A DNA stretch of 64,000 nucleotides, taken from positions 11,339,001-11,403,000 of the forward strand of contig NC_084943.1 in assembly GCF_958298935.1 (NCBI RefSeq), written 5' to 3'. The translations under genes were made by a program, and so were the position numbers. A model generated the notes under the pieces. The model searched no databases and was not told the DNA's origin. It saw nothing but the letters and a program-made list of their open reading frames with translations. Shown here one piece after another: positions 45,838 through 56,096 of the stretch; within the stretch, counting starts at the first letter, position 1; every line of letters starts with the position of its first letter. Source of the DNA: Phragmites australis (Eukaryota > Streptophyta > Magnoliopsida > Poales > Poaceae).

Positions 45838-46671
45838 TATTGGGGGGTCGTTATTAAGGACCCCTGACCGCCCCATGCCTTAATTAGCTCAGCCTCCCAA
45901 ATGCTCGGCCTATCAAAGCCTTCGCCTTCCAAAGCCCTGGCCTTCTAGATCTTAGCCTCCCGAAGGCTCGGTCTCCGAGGCTTCGGCCTCCCGAAGCCTC
46001 CCCATTCTGAAGCCCCAGCCTTCTGGAGCATAGCTTCCTGAAGGCTCGGTCTCCGAGGCTTCAGCCTCCTGCTGCCCGAGCCGGCTACCCGAAGGTTACT
46101 GAGTGAGTCATCAGGCCTTAGAAAAAATCTGCCAAAAGGGAAGAACCAGTCGTACTTTGCCTGCGAGGAGGTGACCAGCATTAAATGCCTAGGCTAGTGG
46201 ATGCCGCTCTGACACCCCGACACGATGGTACCTATCCTGACACCCTTGGCAGTGCGGCACCGGGCCGCACTTGGCAACCGGCTCGCCCCCTTAAGGGGGC
46301 AGGCACTACGATAATTACCATTGTGGATATTTATCTCCCAACAAGATAAAAGGTAGTTATCCGAGATAAGGCTCAATAAGTTAGCTGGATCCCAGATATT
46401 TGTACATTATGATAACTTGTATGCCAAGCTACATATGGCCCTATAAATAGGAGGCCATGGTCCGCGCCGAGAGGGGACCCAACAGAACGGTAAAAACTGA
46501 AACACACTACAGCGACCGCTGTGATACTCCCCTCCCAGAGTGAGATATTTTTCTATCATCAATATATTTGTGGTATTCCTTCCTCTCAAACTTCGTCTCT
46601 AAGCTTGAGTCTCCTCCTTAGAAGTAACTCTCGCCATACCTGCTTGGGCAAGACGAACTCTTGCTCCAACA
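45838..46671 (+). repeat. Element A 3' LTR
   Basis: 834 bp beginning TATTGGGGGGTCGTTATTAAGG and ending CTTGCTCCAACA; TATA box at 46442-46449. Its TATTGGGGGG start is one transition from the TGTTGGGGGG start of the solo LTR at 16250, which supports this boundary. Divergence from the 5' copy is clearly greater than for elements B and C, including several indels. Confidence 0.8.
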
Positions 46672-47150
46672 CCTTCACTCTCTGAACCAACTTTCCAGTA
46701 TGTACAGAAAATTCATGTTCCAAATTCCTACAAAATGTCTAGTTCTATGCCACTGATATTTTGTATCTTTTTTCAGTGTAACATGCAAGCATATGGCAAC
46801 AATTTATGTGGCTTCTATGTATGTGAGTTCATGTACACATTCACCGGATACAGGGTGCTCCAAGATGATGCAGATATATGTAAATACAAATTGATGCGAG
46901 CTTCTCAGTTTCAACATGTGTTCTATAGGATTGATTTATTCAATTCTTCTAATGATAGCTAATAGGGTTGAACATAAGTAAACTTCTGCAACATCACCTC
47001 AACACCATTCAGGAACAACTTATTGGGTTCATCAACGATGAAGTGATAAGTTCAGAAAGCGAGTTTTATGAACTGGCATATAAAGTTGCACCTTCAATGA
47101 GCACTCAGGACTTGCCGAGTTCGACAACTTTGGGTAGCATGAGAGGTTGA
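46672..47150 (+). pseudogene. CACTA Ulp1-like cysteine protease C-terminus
   Basis: After element A the CACTA coding sequence resumes. The frame at 46735-46962 contains MQAYGNNLCGFYVCEFMYTF, the catalytic-Cys block of C48 (Ulp1/SENP-like) peptidases, which in plants often occur inside CACTA elements. A second frame at 46968-47150 (FINDEVISSESEFYELAY) continues the C-terminal tail. The His and Asp blocks that should precede the Cys block are not recognisable, so the domain is incomplete or was damaged by the element A insertion. The exact junction with the left half (19.2-19.75 kb) is unclear. Confidence 0.7.
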
Positions 47151-47450
47151 ACCGCTTATTTGTATGCCTTGCATGAATGTTTCAAGTGAACCCTGAGATT
47201 TCTTAAACAAATTGTGAGTTACGGAGTTTAAGCTCTGTCCAAACCAACCAAGAAACATCTATGAGTGACATGTTAATTGTTTATGTATATATGTGATTTG
47301 TGAATGAAATGTGTCGAGCTACAAAGATCTGTGATGATTTGTGTATGTATATATGTTTTGATATGTATTGTTTTTTGAATATGTTTTTGTCGATAATAGC
47401 TAGTTTTTTTTGGGGGGTGGGTGGGAGTCCAGGATTATCTTTGCTGATGC
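47151..47450. other. CACTA 3' untranslated region
   Basis: AT-rich, no ORF; contains a T9 then G-run at 47404-47425. Leads into the subterminal repeats. Confidence 0.6.
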
Positions 47451-47762
47451 ATGTAATGGACCGGCAGTGATAATCTACATCAATCAGCAGTGATCATAAT
47501 CAACCGGCAATGATAATCTACATATCACTGCTAGTTTATGTAATGGACCGGCAGTGATAATCGAACTATCACTAACAATTCATGTAATAAACCGTTAGTG
47601 ATAGTTAGATTATCACTATCAGTCCATTACATGAACCGATAATGATATGTACTATCACTGCCAGTTTTGCAATCGTTATCACTACCGTTTAATCACTACC
47701 AGTTCAAAAATCGACAGTAATGATATTTTTGAACCAGCAGTGATAACCTTTTTTAATTAGTG
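47450..47762. repeat. CACTA 3' subterminal repeat region
   Basis: Dense array of the same motif (gaccggcagtgataatc and inverted forms such as tatcactgccagt), about ten copies in 300 bp, up to the terminal TAGTG. Denser than the 5' side. Confidence 0.8.
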
Positions 47763-47765
47763 TAG

Positions 47766-47880
47766 CCATTTTTCGATGGCCTGCTTTAACTTCACCCTGA
47801 TTGGGTCCAATAGTTTCATCATCCAGTGACCCCATACCACTACTAGGATGAACGCTAGCTCTATCTTCAGACTCAGACAT
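47766..47880 (-). pseudogene. hAT transposase first exon, displaced N-terminus
   Basis: The reverse-strand ATG at 47880 opens MSESEDRASVHPSSGMG and runs through HRKMA to the TAG duplication beside the CACTA end. The reading frame meets the zinc-finger half at 13582 in the same phase. The acidic, Ser-rich start followed by a BED finger is usual for plant RICESLEEPER-type proteins. A stop codon lies just beyond the junction on the other side. Start chosen because it is the first ATG of the frame and carries the acidic leader. Confidence 0.7.
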
Positions 47881-48245
47881 CTGAAATGCACAAATAAAAA
47901 TAGAAGTGTAAGCATTCAGCTTTGAGCTATCTTGTAATGGCATGCTGACAACAAAATATGTTAATAGCAATTTGTATTTGGCAGAAAATTATTGCGAAGG
48001 AAATTACATTGCACGATTCTACTGACTCTGTTGTAAAATCACCTTCTATTTGAGACTTCAATTTCCCAGCACAACTGCACAACCGTAGTCCCTAAATCCA
48101 TCAGTTTAATATTTGTGTCATTTATTTCGATTTAGAGCAAAAAACACAAAAAGGTCATTGCATACTCACCTTGCAAGATGCAAGTTGCAACCGAGGAGCC
48201 AACCAGATAGGTCAAGGATTTGGTGGTACAGATTGAGGGTAGCGA
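47766..48245 (-). other. hAT exon 1 and 5' untranslated side
   Basis: Beyond the ATG at 47880 (reverse strand) no further coding is seen up to the long-TIR element at 48246. The sequence is probably the 5' untranslated region or intron of the hAT gene. Confidence 0.45.
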
Positions 48246-48515
48246 GATTTTTTTTTTTTTATTTTAGCTTTTTTGAAACTAATATTTTAATAACAGCACG
48301 TGGGCATCTAAATTTTCAGGAACTAGCCCTTTTTGTCACGCCAAAGTGCCGGACATGACTCCCCAACGTAGCCACGCCATATTCATTGGCATGACCAAAG
48401 TGGCCATGCTGGCGAAAACCCTAGCGCCTTTACACGTGGGTTTGACGTGGCAGTCTGAGTCACGCCAAATTGGTTGGCGTGACTCGGATAAACAGTGTTT
48501 TCAGCGGATGAACAG
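48246..48515 (+). repeat. Left long terminal inverted repeat
   Basis: Inverted match to 50525-50792. Followed by three copies of a 20-bp unit aacagtgttttcagcggatg at about 48490-48552. Confidence 0.88.
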
Positions 48516-48554
48516 TGTTTTCAGTGGATGAACAGTGTTTTTCAGTAGATGAAC

Positions 48555-49500
48555 AGATGTGTTGCCATTTCATGATTAAAGCTGAGTCGTGCTGTCACTT
48601 CGTGTCTAAAGCCTGGCTCACGACAGAAGTGTTGTCATTTAATGCTTAAACCTCTATCGTATGGTCACTACATGTCAAAGGCTTGATTCACGATAGAGAT
48701 GCTATGCTGGTGTCCTCTTATGACTAATGTTCGTCCCTGAAGGTTGAGAATTTATTGTAGTTGCCTGTGACTGCATGATTTTGGAGGCCCCTTTGCTCCG
48801 AGAATACATTTTGAGTGGGTGTATAAGTAACATCTATCCCTTTGATCTTAATCCAAAATCAAAGCATGCTACAATCACATGATTGATGTTACAACTGCAA
48901 CTAATGTTAGTCCCCGAGGTGCTAGTGATACAACCCCAATCTGTGTCAGTCCCCAAGGTGCTTGTGCTACAACATTAGTCATAAGAGAACATAGCACAAG
49001 CATTGGTGTGTCTAAAGCTTGAGTCAGGACAGATGTGTTGTCATTTCATGGTTAAAGCTGAGTCATGTGGTCACTTCTTGTCTAAAGCCTAAGTCACGAC
49101 AGATGTGTTGTTATTTTATGCTAAAAGCTCTGTTGTGTGGTCACTTCGTGTGTACAGTATGAGTCACGATAGAGATGCTGTCGTGTGGCCACTTTGTGTG
49201 TACAGTGTGATTGTGTGAGTCACGACAGAGATGCTGCGATAGCAGTAAGGTGTTGTCATTTCATGTTTAAAGCTGAGTTGTGTGTTCACTTATTATCTAA
49301 AGCCTGACTCACGGCAGATGTGTTGTCATTTCATGCTAAAAGCTCTGTCGTATGGACACTTCGTGTGTACAGTGTGAGTCACGACAAAGATACTGTGCTG
49401 GCAACAATGTGTTGTCATTTCATGCTTAAACCTAAGTCGTGTGATCACTTATTGTCTAAAGCCTGACTCACGACAGATGTGTTGTCATTTCATGCTACCG
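48555..49500 (+). repeat. Approximately 70-bp tandem array
   Basis: The marker gtgttgtcatttcatg (or variants) occurs at 48559, 48629, 49035, 49105, 49250, 49320, 49409 and 49479, mostly 70 bp apart. Each unit contains a tcacttcgtgtctaaagcc-like block and gagtcacgacaga, similar to the gagtcacgcca motif of the inverted repeats. A non-repeat stretch (48700-49030) interrupts it and carries its own imperfect inverted repeat (ctcttatgactaatgtt near 48715 against aacattagtcataagag near 48972). Confidence 0.85.
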
Positions 49501-50524
49501 TTACATGCTTTGATTTTGATCATTCCTTGGATCTTCTTCCTAAAATGTCGTGCAAATTTATGTGGCCCTACAGGTCAGGTGCCGAGAGGGGCCGCTGCCA
49601 GCTTTCATGTGTAATCACCATCGGATGGCTCCTTCCAATCCATAGTTAAACTACTCATGGATAATGGTTACCACTGTTTCATTCAATATAACCTAAATTG
49701 TGTATAGATTCTTGATGAACATATCTCATGGCTTAAACCTAAGAACATTAATGTTATCAATTGTCTTCTTTCAATAAAATTGGAAATTATTTCACCCTGT
49801 AATCTCAAAGGCTGTGGGTAGCCATAGCACTTAGCCATGTTTGAACATTGCTCAATTTAAAGTGTATTAGCCTTCCTAAAAATCATATGTGTGGTTCGGC
49901 TAAAACATATTCTGAACTATCCATACAATAAATTTGGTAAGGTTTAGACCGCAAATGGCAATTATTTTTGGCTCCACAAGTCACCTAAGTATTATTGTTA
50001 TAGAACAAATTGTAACATATACCAACATTCAAAATTGAATAATTCAAATTCTACAACTCTATTGGATGTGCATGTTTGCAAATAGGACCTATACATGTTG
50101 CATTAAGCGCTGGTAAAATTTTGAGGAAAATCGAACATAATTGCTAATTATTTAGAGGGCGTTTACCAGGCTAAATAGTATAAAATGATAAAAATGCATA
50201 TAAATGGAGCATTGCAAAGGAACTCACTTTTTCACCAAGTAACCTAGGGTTGGAAATAATTTTAGAAATTATTAAGCCATATGAGAGGAATATTAGTGAA
50301 TTTTCTCAGATTTTTGGGAATTTATTTGGGGCCATAAAAATTGCTATAATTTCTAAAAGTAGCCATTTTTGGAGTTTTTTATGTTGAAACCTAGATGGGG
50401 TATTGAGGTGAATCTTTTTAAAATGGATTCATCATGAATTATAGGATATACAGGAAAAGTTTCGTGAATTTTAGAGTACGACAACCCCACTGCTCATATA
50501 GAGAAAACGGAAAGAGAACAATTG

Positions 50525-50792
50525 AAATCGCTAAAAACTTTGTTCATCCGCTGAACATTCGAGTCACGCCAACCAATTTGGCGTGACTCAGACTGCCACG
50601 CTGAACCCACGCGTAAAGGCGCTGGGGTTTCCGCCAGCGTGGTCACTTTGGTCACACCAATGAATATGGTGTGACTATGTTGAGGAGTCACGCCAGACAT
50701 TTTGGCGTGACAAAAGGGGTTAGTTCTGAAAATTTAGATGCCCACGTGCTGTTATTAAAATATTAGTTTAAAAAAGCTAAAATAAAAAAATC
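50525..50792 (-). repeat. Right long terminal inverted repeat
   Basis: Complement of the left arm; includes gagtcacgccaaccaatttg and the gcccacgtgctgttatta block near the outer edge. Confidence 0.88.
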
Positions 50793-51350
50793 CTCGGCAG
50801 CGTAGCTGTGTAAGTTGAGGGTGATGTGGTCGAGCCTGGGGAATGGGTGACGACGCAGAGCTTGGCCACCACACCGGGGATGGCGTAATACGGCATCTCT
50901 GTGCCTCTTGGGAGTTGGTTGCCATGCTATGCGGTGGAGAGGAGAAAGGGAGCGAAGCAGGTAGCCAGCGAGCGATGGTGCTACGCGATAGTGAAATCGA
51001 TGCGGCGGCGGCTTCTCTGCCTAGTTTGTAGATATCCTGATTCGTGTGCTAGCCTCCTAGATCCAGGTTAGAAGATGGGCTTGAGACCTTGCCCTTGGTT
51101 GTCGTTACGTGCGTCTCTATGCTGGACCATGGCTGTGTATTCGTCAGACGTTTGGGGCCCTATCGTTGCTGCCTTGGGCCTGGGACTACCTCGGTTTCCT
51201 TGGTTTAATAGGTTTTTAGCCAGTTAATACCAAGAAAACTGAACCCTATGGAACCATTTTTTTCTACATAACCGAAAATTGGTCAAATCGAGTTCGGTTC
51301 GGGTTGTTGTGTCTTGTGTCTAGGGTTAAAATTTCCCTCCAAATTTTACA
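50793..51350 (-). other. Candidate 5' region of the hAT element
   Basis: GC-rich to 51180, then a block whose reverse strand reads ACCCGAACCGAACTCG and CCAATTTTCGGTTATG, reminiscent of the CGGTT-rich 5' ends of plant RICESLEEPER-type hAT elements. No terminal inverted repeat partner was found on the left side. The plus-strand ORF at 50843-51031 shows no known features. Confidence 0.3.
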
Positions 51351-52210
51351 CTTCTTCTGATTTGGCCCTTCATGTTTCTGAAATTCCATAACATGACCTT
51401 GGCTGCACTTGAATTCTTTCTTATCCAGTGTGGCTTTGATTTCCACCATGACCATGTAGACTTGTCATCGAAGATCATAGAGCTATCCAACAATTCAGAT
51501 TTGTCGCTCAAGCACTTCTTTTTACCTGCTAAAGCACCGTATCATGCTGACCTATGGGAAAAGATCGAAAAGTGTAAAATAGTACAAAATAGACAATTAA
51601 TGGTATACAATATGCACAAATGATGAAACAATGCCAGCAATTGTAACAACTTATAGGTACAAGGATCTTGAAATAAGTATAAAAATGAAACTGCGAAACC
51701 ACATATCACGCTTTTTAATGTATGACTCCCAACTGGTTGCCTACATTCTAAGCAAATCTTTCAACGTCAAAGCGTATAACCTCATCTCATTATCCTAACC
51801 GCCAGCAAGTCTTTTTCGCTTCCACTCCTAAGCCACCTTATCACTTTGCACTGGCAACCCACTTGATTTTACTTGGTTAACTATATTGTGTTTCTTAGCC
51901 TCTTCATATGTATGGTATAGATCACCCATGAAGCCATGACTTCACCCAGCATACCTGATCATGCGGGCATAATATGTCTGCTTAGTCCCCATCCTCATGA
52001 CATTGACCACCATATAGATTTCATTGATGTACACATCATGACATATGAAACATATCTCATCATGGAACACTACACTGGAGTTACTTTGCAAAGAAGATGT
52101 TCAATTGGCTCCGTGGCAACATCAAAGAACAACAATTGCAATATCTGAAAACAGCAACAAAAGTACACAAAATAACATAAAGCTATAACATTTAAAAATA
52201 ATCTCTCCTA
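51351..52210. other. Unassigned repetitive sequence with a diverged copia-LTR-like part
   Basis: 51720-51900 resembles 53880-54050 in block order (AAGCAA.TC, a TCGACG/TCAAAG block, CC.CC.GCAAGTCT/CGTCGGTAAGTCT, GCCACCTT.TCACTT). It is probably a diverged piece of the same LTR family. The rest shows no gene. Confidence 0.35.
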
Positions 52211-52750
52211 CTTTAAAAAAGGACATAGAGCCTTCTTTCGTCTCGCATTGTCCCGCTTCGGTTCCTTCTCCATTCGACGTACGCACCCGCATCGTCTTGA
52301 ATCTCCGTCCTTCGCCCGCTCGCCCGCTCGCTCCCTCTCGCTTCGAATGGCCAACCGCTCTCCAAGGATCTCCCAGTCACAACTCTGCTTCCCTTGTCGC
52401 TACAACCGACACAGATGACAAGTCCCGCACTAGATTTTCTTTTTACTCCCGAGTCCATCATCACCTATCTCTCACGTAGATCCACTCGCCCCCACCCTCT
52501 TCTCTCATGCGTCGCTCGTGGGAAGCATCCTGCTCTTCCTCTGATCCAATGCCATCATTGGAGGGATGAGATACGCTCTGTATGCTGCCGTGCAAGATGG
52601 AGGGACCTTGCGCCGCCTGCTTGGGATGGCCGCGCCACCCACTTGCTCCACGTCGTGGCCATCGGCCTCCCACCACTCCTCCCGCACTAGGCAGCCACGA
52701 AGCCTGCGCCGCACAACCGGAGTGGAGGTCGCACCGCGCGCGACGTGGAG
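52211..52750. other. GC-rich stretch without a recognised gene
   Basis: Several overlapping frames on both strands are open because of composition; none has a recognisable domain. It could be the captured 5' part of a host gene, without direct support. Confidence 0.3.
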
Positions 52751-55110
52751 TGTAGGAACGAGATCGGCGACTAGAGTGGGGGTGAATAGGGGCCTCAACA
52801 AATTTCTTTCGAAATAGATGGCCTTTTCCTATTTCTCACCCAACACACCTCAAAACGCTCAAGCGGAAGCAAAAGAATTAGAGAGAAAGCATGAAGACTA
52901 CTTTCATGGCAACATGACTTCACAAATGGAATATGAACCATAGGTTCCATTCAAGACCATTCCATGTGTCTTTGTGCATAAAAACTCGCAACTTCCAAAC
53001 AAACTAGATAAGATGGACACCAGACAAGGTTATCCTCCAAGATGATAGTCTAGTGGCAAGGGGACTCAAGACCTGCTCAAATACATGAGTATGTGAGTGC
53101 TTAAGCTACTAGCATCAAGAAAAACAATCCTGCTAAGGTGAAAAACTGCAGCTCAAATAAAAGATCTTCGGGCAAGGAACCTCTCCAAGTTGATGATCTA
53201 GAGGCAAGGGTACTCAAGACCCATGAGAATACACTCGTATGTGAGTTTTTATGCCTCTAGCAACAAGAAGAATGATCTCACAAGGTGCTGAAATTTCAGC
53301 CCAAAAACCAAAACGAAGATCAAAACCAAAAACCGAAAAACTTGCGAACTAGCAAGGTAACCAGGAACCAATAGAGAGAAACTAGAAGGAGGGAAATTCA
53401 AGCATATGCAAAAACATAAAATAAATTACTCAAAGAGGTCAGCCCTATTTTAGGTGGATTACAAAGATTTATCTCTCAAAACTCTCACCTATTACGCTGG
53501 CTAAGCACTCATCCTTCTCTCATCTAAAACCCTAGCTCTAAGGCTCTCAAATAGGTGGCACAAGGGGGCTCAAGTGGCTAGTTCAAAGCTCTCTCTAACC
53601 CTGCCCCTCTATTTTCTACGGATAGGGACTCAATTTTTCTATTTATAGGCCTAGGACACTTGGCCCTTAAGTTTCCTAGCTTTTCCCCAATATACCCCTC
53701 TCTTGTAGTACACTCTTACCTACCACCGAGGGTATTTTAGTCTATTTTCTTCTACATTCATCGGATGGCCGCGACGCCTTCACGACTTAGCTTCGCCTCG
53801 ACGCAAGCTTCGCGATGGTGCCACATACTCCTCCAGTCCTCCCACGGTTTTGAGGCCAAACGGCGAAACCGCCTGCACGCTTCTTAAAGCGTGACTCACC
53901 GCCTTGCTTACACCTTAAGCAAGCGCTTCGATATCGACGCGTGTACTCCATTATGCGATCCTGACCGTCGGTAAGTCTCTCCTGCTTCCGATCCCTCAGG
54001 CCACCTTGTCACTTGCACCGGTATCCCCTTCGCTTAACTTTGTCAACATGCCATCTCCATCTGCCTTTAATGCTTTGCTTGACCTCCACGTGTTCATCTA
54101 GGATCACTCTTGACTCCGCCCGGTCTCCTTGATCGTCTGACACCAAGCACTCCGCTTGGCCCCGATCATCCCGCTGTCGACCGCCAAGTTGCATCCATCA
54201 CCTGCACACCGTGAGGCAAGCAAACACATATCTCCAACTCCAATTCCAATTAGTCCATAATAAATATGCTCAATTGAAATCTCAAATCAATTCAAATCAC
54301 ATCAAAGCTCATGCAAAACCGAAGATCATCAAACCAAATAAATAACAATGTCAATCACTCATCACAAGAAAACCAAAGCACATTTCAACTTGGTTTTTCA
54401 ATCTCCCCTTTGATGAGTGCATTGACAACCCGCAAAGCACAAAGATTTTGGTTTGAAGAAATTAAAACAAGATAAACTCATCCAAGTGAACAAAAACTTG
54501 AGAAAGAGTAAAATATGTCACATGACATAAGAAATGTTGCAAAAGCCCTAAGAGAGGTAAAGACGAGCCAAAAACCTCAAAAGAGCAAGAAAAACTCAAA
54601 AACCCAAAACACATCCCTTGTTGAATATTTGAGCATAATATTTTTTAGGCATATTTTCTCCCCCTTTGGCAATGCAAACATCAAGGATAACAGACTATGC
54701 AAAAGATATGCAAATGAAATACAAGCCTACAAAGCTTCACATATAGATCACAAAGCACTTGCAAGAACTAGAGATGTCAAAGCACTATGATAAGTAAACA
54801 ATATAACTCAAAGGCGCACAAAGTCTCGAAGTGAGTTCATGTCACAAGCACCGGGAGTGAAGCAAGTGTTGATCATGTTGTTCAATTATCCAAAAGATGT
54901 CACCACAAAAGCATCCACGGTTTCATGATCAGTGCAAAGATTAGAGAAACTAGTGTTATGTCAAGTTCAAACTAGGCAACCAAGTTCAACCCGACGGGCT
55001 ATATAAACACCCACATATCAATCCAAGCCTTAGTTTGACAACATGAAAAAGAATATTCTTAGCACATTAAAAAGCACAAGTTAACTTTCTCATTGATCAT
55101 TTAGGAGCTT
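52751..55110 (-). mobile_element. SIRE/Maximus-type copia LTR and adjoining 3' interior, reverse orientation
   Basis: Plus-strand start TGTAGGAACGAGATCGGCGAC followed by ctagagtgggggtgaatagg. On the reverse strand this is the familiar LTR end with CACCCCC...CTAGTCGCC and CCTACA. The reverse strand at about 54657-54670 carries CCAAAGGGGGAGAAAA, the purine tract typical of the SIRE-type 3' region, which suggests an LTR of about 1.9 kb (52751-54.65 kb) plus interior remnant to 55.1 kb. No gag-pol is attached. Exact LTR start and target duplication are unresolved. Confidence 0.6.
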
Positions 55111-55124
55111 GCACTGCAACCATG

Positions 55125-56030
55125 CTATGATTGGTCCTCTAGGAGCTTCCACCACGCCAATATATCTTCCTGGCACTTCCTATAGTACTCGCGCAGTGAG
55201 CCGGTAACACTGTCCAAATCGACCTTCATAATACGTTTGTCTTGGTCATTAACTCGGACCGTGGCTTGGAGCCGCATCACCTCGAGCTGTTCCTTCTTAA
55301 GCTCAACCATCACCTTCTTCGTTTCACTTATGTCCTGCAGCTGTCGTTCATAAACACCTCCTGAAACGGTGGGAAGTGACGAGGTCGACGGTGACTTGCG
55401 CGCACGGGAAGCTTTCGCTTGGTCACGGCCAATAGGACGGGGAAGGTCCGTCAACGCGTTCGAAGCCGCATCATTAGGGATGTCGTTGCCCGCAGCTTGG
55501 CTGCACTGGGCTTCCGCAAGATCCAGGACCTTCTGCGCCTTTGCCGATTCGTGTGCATGCCACTTAGGGTGGTCGGCCAGCAGCACCCAACAGTGCGTGT
55601 ACGCGAATGGTTTGCCCTCAAGTGCTTTATATGTGGTGCAGGCTCGAGCCATCTGCTAAACACTTAAAGGTCAGTCGGGTATGCCTACAAATGCAGCGAC
55701 AGTACCATTGTAAAACGATGGCGCAATTAGTTTTACCTTGTCACGTTCATTGGTGCCACTCGGATTCAACTGCTCGACCTTCCTGTAATGCACCGTAAAT
55801 TTGGTCACGGCATCCGTGATCAACTTCATATGATTTATGAGCGCTTTGTCGGTCCTCGGCATCATGCTTTCCTTTTTATAAGTGTTGAAGTACTTTGCGA
55901 TACGGCCCCAATAGGTCTCTTTAGACTGATCTGTGCCCACCACCGAATCTTGGCTCACGTTAAGCCAAGCTGACACCAACAACTCATCTTCCTCATCAGT
56001 CCACTTGGTTCTATCAGTTTTCGCATCCAC
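55125..56030 (-). CDS. Myb/SANT-like DNA-binding protein, PIF/Harbinger-associated type
   Basis: Two open pieces join through a plausible intron of 81 bp (55736-55656, GT...AG, donor AAG|GTAAAAC, acceptor GTTTAG|CAG) that keeps the phase. The first (to residue 98) has a Myb/SANT-like helix set: RTKWTDEEDELLVSAWLNVS, ETYWGRIAKYF and KALINHMKLITDAV. After the intron come ARACTTYKALEGKPFAYTHCW and LADHPKW, the pattern of plant proteins often labelled glutathione S-transferase T3-like or NAM-associated, then a Ser-rich linker and a C-terminal helix (ETKKVMVELKKEQLEVMRLQ). The listed start at 56030 is a GTG in an open frame, not a true start. The frame extends upstream through a Lys-rich, NLS-like stretch to a stop near 56087, so an upstream exon is expected. 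Intact from there to the stop. No transposase is nearby. Confidence 0.65.
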
Positions 56031-56096
56031 CTTCTTCTTCTTCTTCGAGGTAACCTTCTTCCTACCCTTCTCATCGCTTCCGAGACTGAACTACCC

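Larger units (their letters stand above)
19756..46671 (+). mobile_element. Ty3/gypsy element A, Tat-like, interrupted by element B
   Basis: LTRs at about 19756-20529 and 45838-46671. The interior carries gag, protease, reverse transcriptase, RNase H, a second RNase H, integrase, a tandem-repeat region and an antisense ORF region. The extra RNase H and the antisense ORF after pol are hallmarks described for the Tat lineage. Its 3' untranslated part is split by element B at 30938/45775. A purine tract (gcggggggctac) precedes the 3' LTR at 45826-45837. Candidate duplications are imperfect (CCGTCA on the left, CCTTCA on the right) and the first bases of the 5' LTR seem lost. Inserted in the CACTA element. 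Confidence 0.85.
13583..47762 (+). mobile_element. CACTA (En/Spm) transposon, split by nested insertions
   Basis: Left end CACTACTACAGAAATGG at 13583; right end ...AATTAGTG at 47762, whose complement starts CACTAATTAAAAAAGG. The 3-bp duplication TAG lies at 13580-13582 and 47763-47765, the expected size for CACTA. Subterminal repeats occur at both ends. The plus strand encodes, in order, TnpD-like transposase, a DUF4218-like region, an En/Spm TNP (Transposase_24-like) protein and a Ulp1-like cysteine protease. Excluding a solo LTR and gypsy element A, the CACTA itself is about 6.8 kb. It is inserted in the hAT transposase gene. Stops and frameshifts make it non-autonomous. Confidence 0.9.
48246..50792. 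mobile_element. Non-coding element with long terminal inverted repeats and an internal tandem array
   Basis: The left arm starts gatttttttt and the right arm ends aaaaaaatc. Arms of about 270 bp are near-perfect inverted copies, including AACAGCACGTGGGCATC, TTTTGTCACGCCAAA and a GAGTCACGCCAAATTGG palindrome. The interior (48.55-50.5 kb) has an array of roughly 70-bp repeats and then AT-rich sequence with no transposase. Long arms and lack of genes suggest a non-autonomous Mutator-like or foldback element. A 9-bp duplication is not convincing (gggtagcga against ctcggcagc, or with a shift). It probably sits in the hAT 5' region. Confidence 0.8.

Noticed and set aside
19751..46677. Exact target-site duplication for element A
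   Set aside because: Only an imperfect match (CCGTCA against CCTTCA) is available and the 5' LTR start is not preserved, so no duplication is claimed.
48555..49500. CRISPR-like array
   Set aside because: Repeats are about 70 bp, contiguous and degenerate, without unique spacers, in plant repeat DNA.
48237..50801. 9-bp target duplication for the long-inverted-repeat element
   Set aside because: gggtagcga and ctcggcagc match only after a shift, which is not convincing.
52213..52817. Several ORFs of 60-98 codons
   Set aside because: Overlap each other on both strands in GC-rich sequence; no recognisable motif and no splice evidence.
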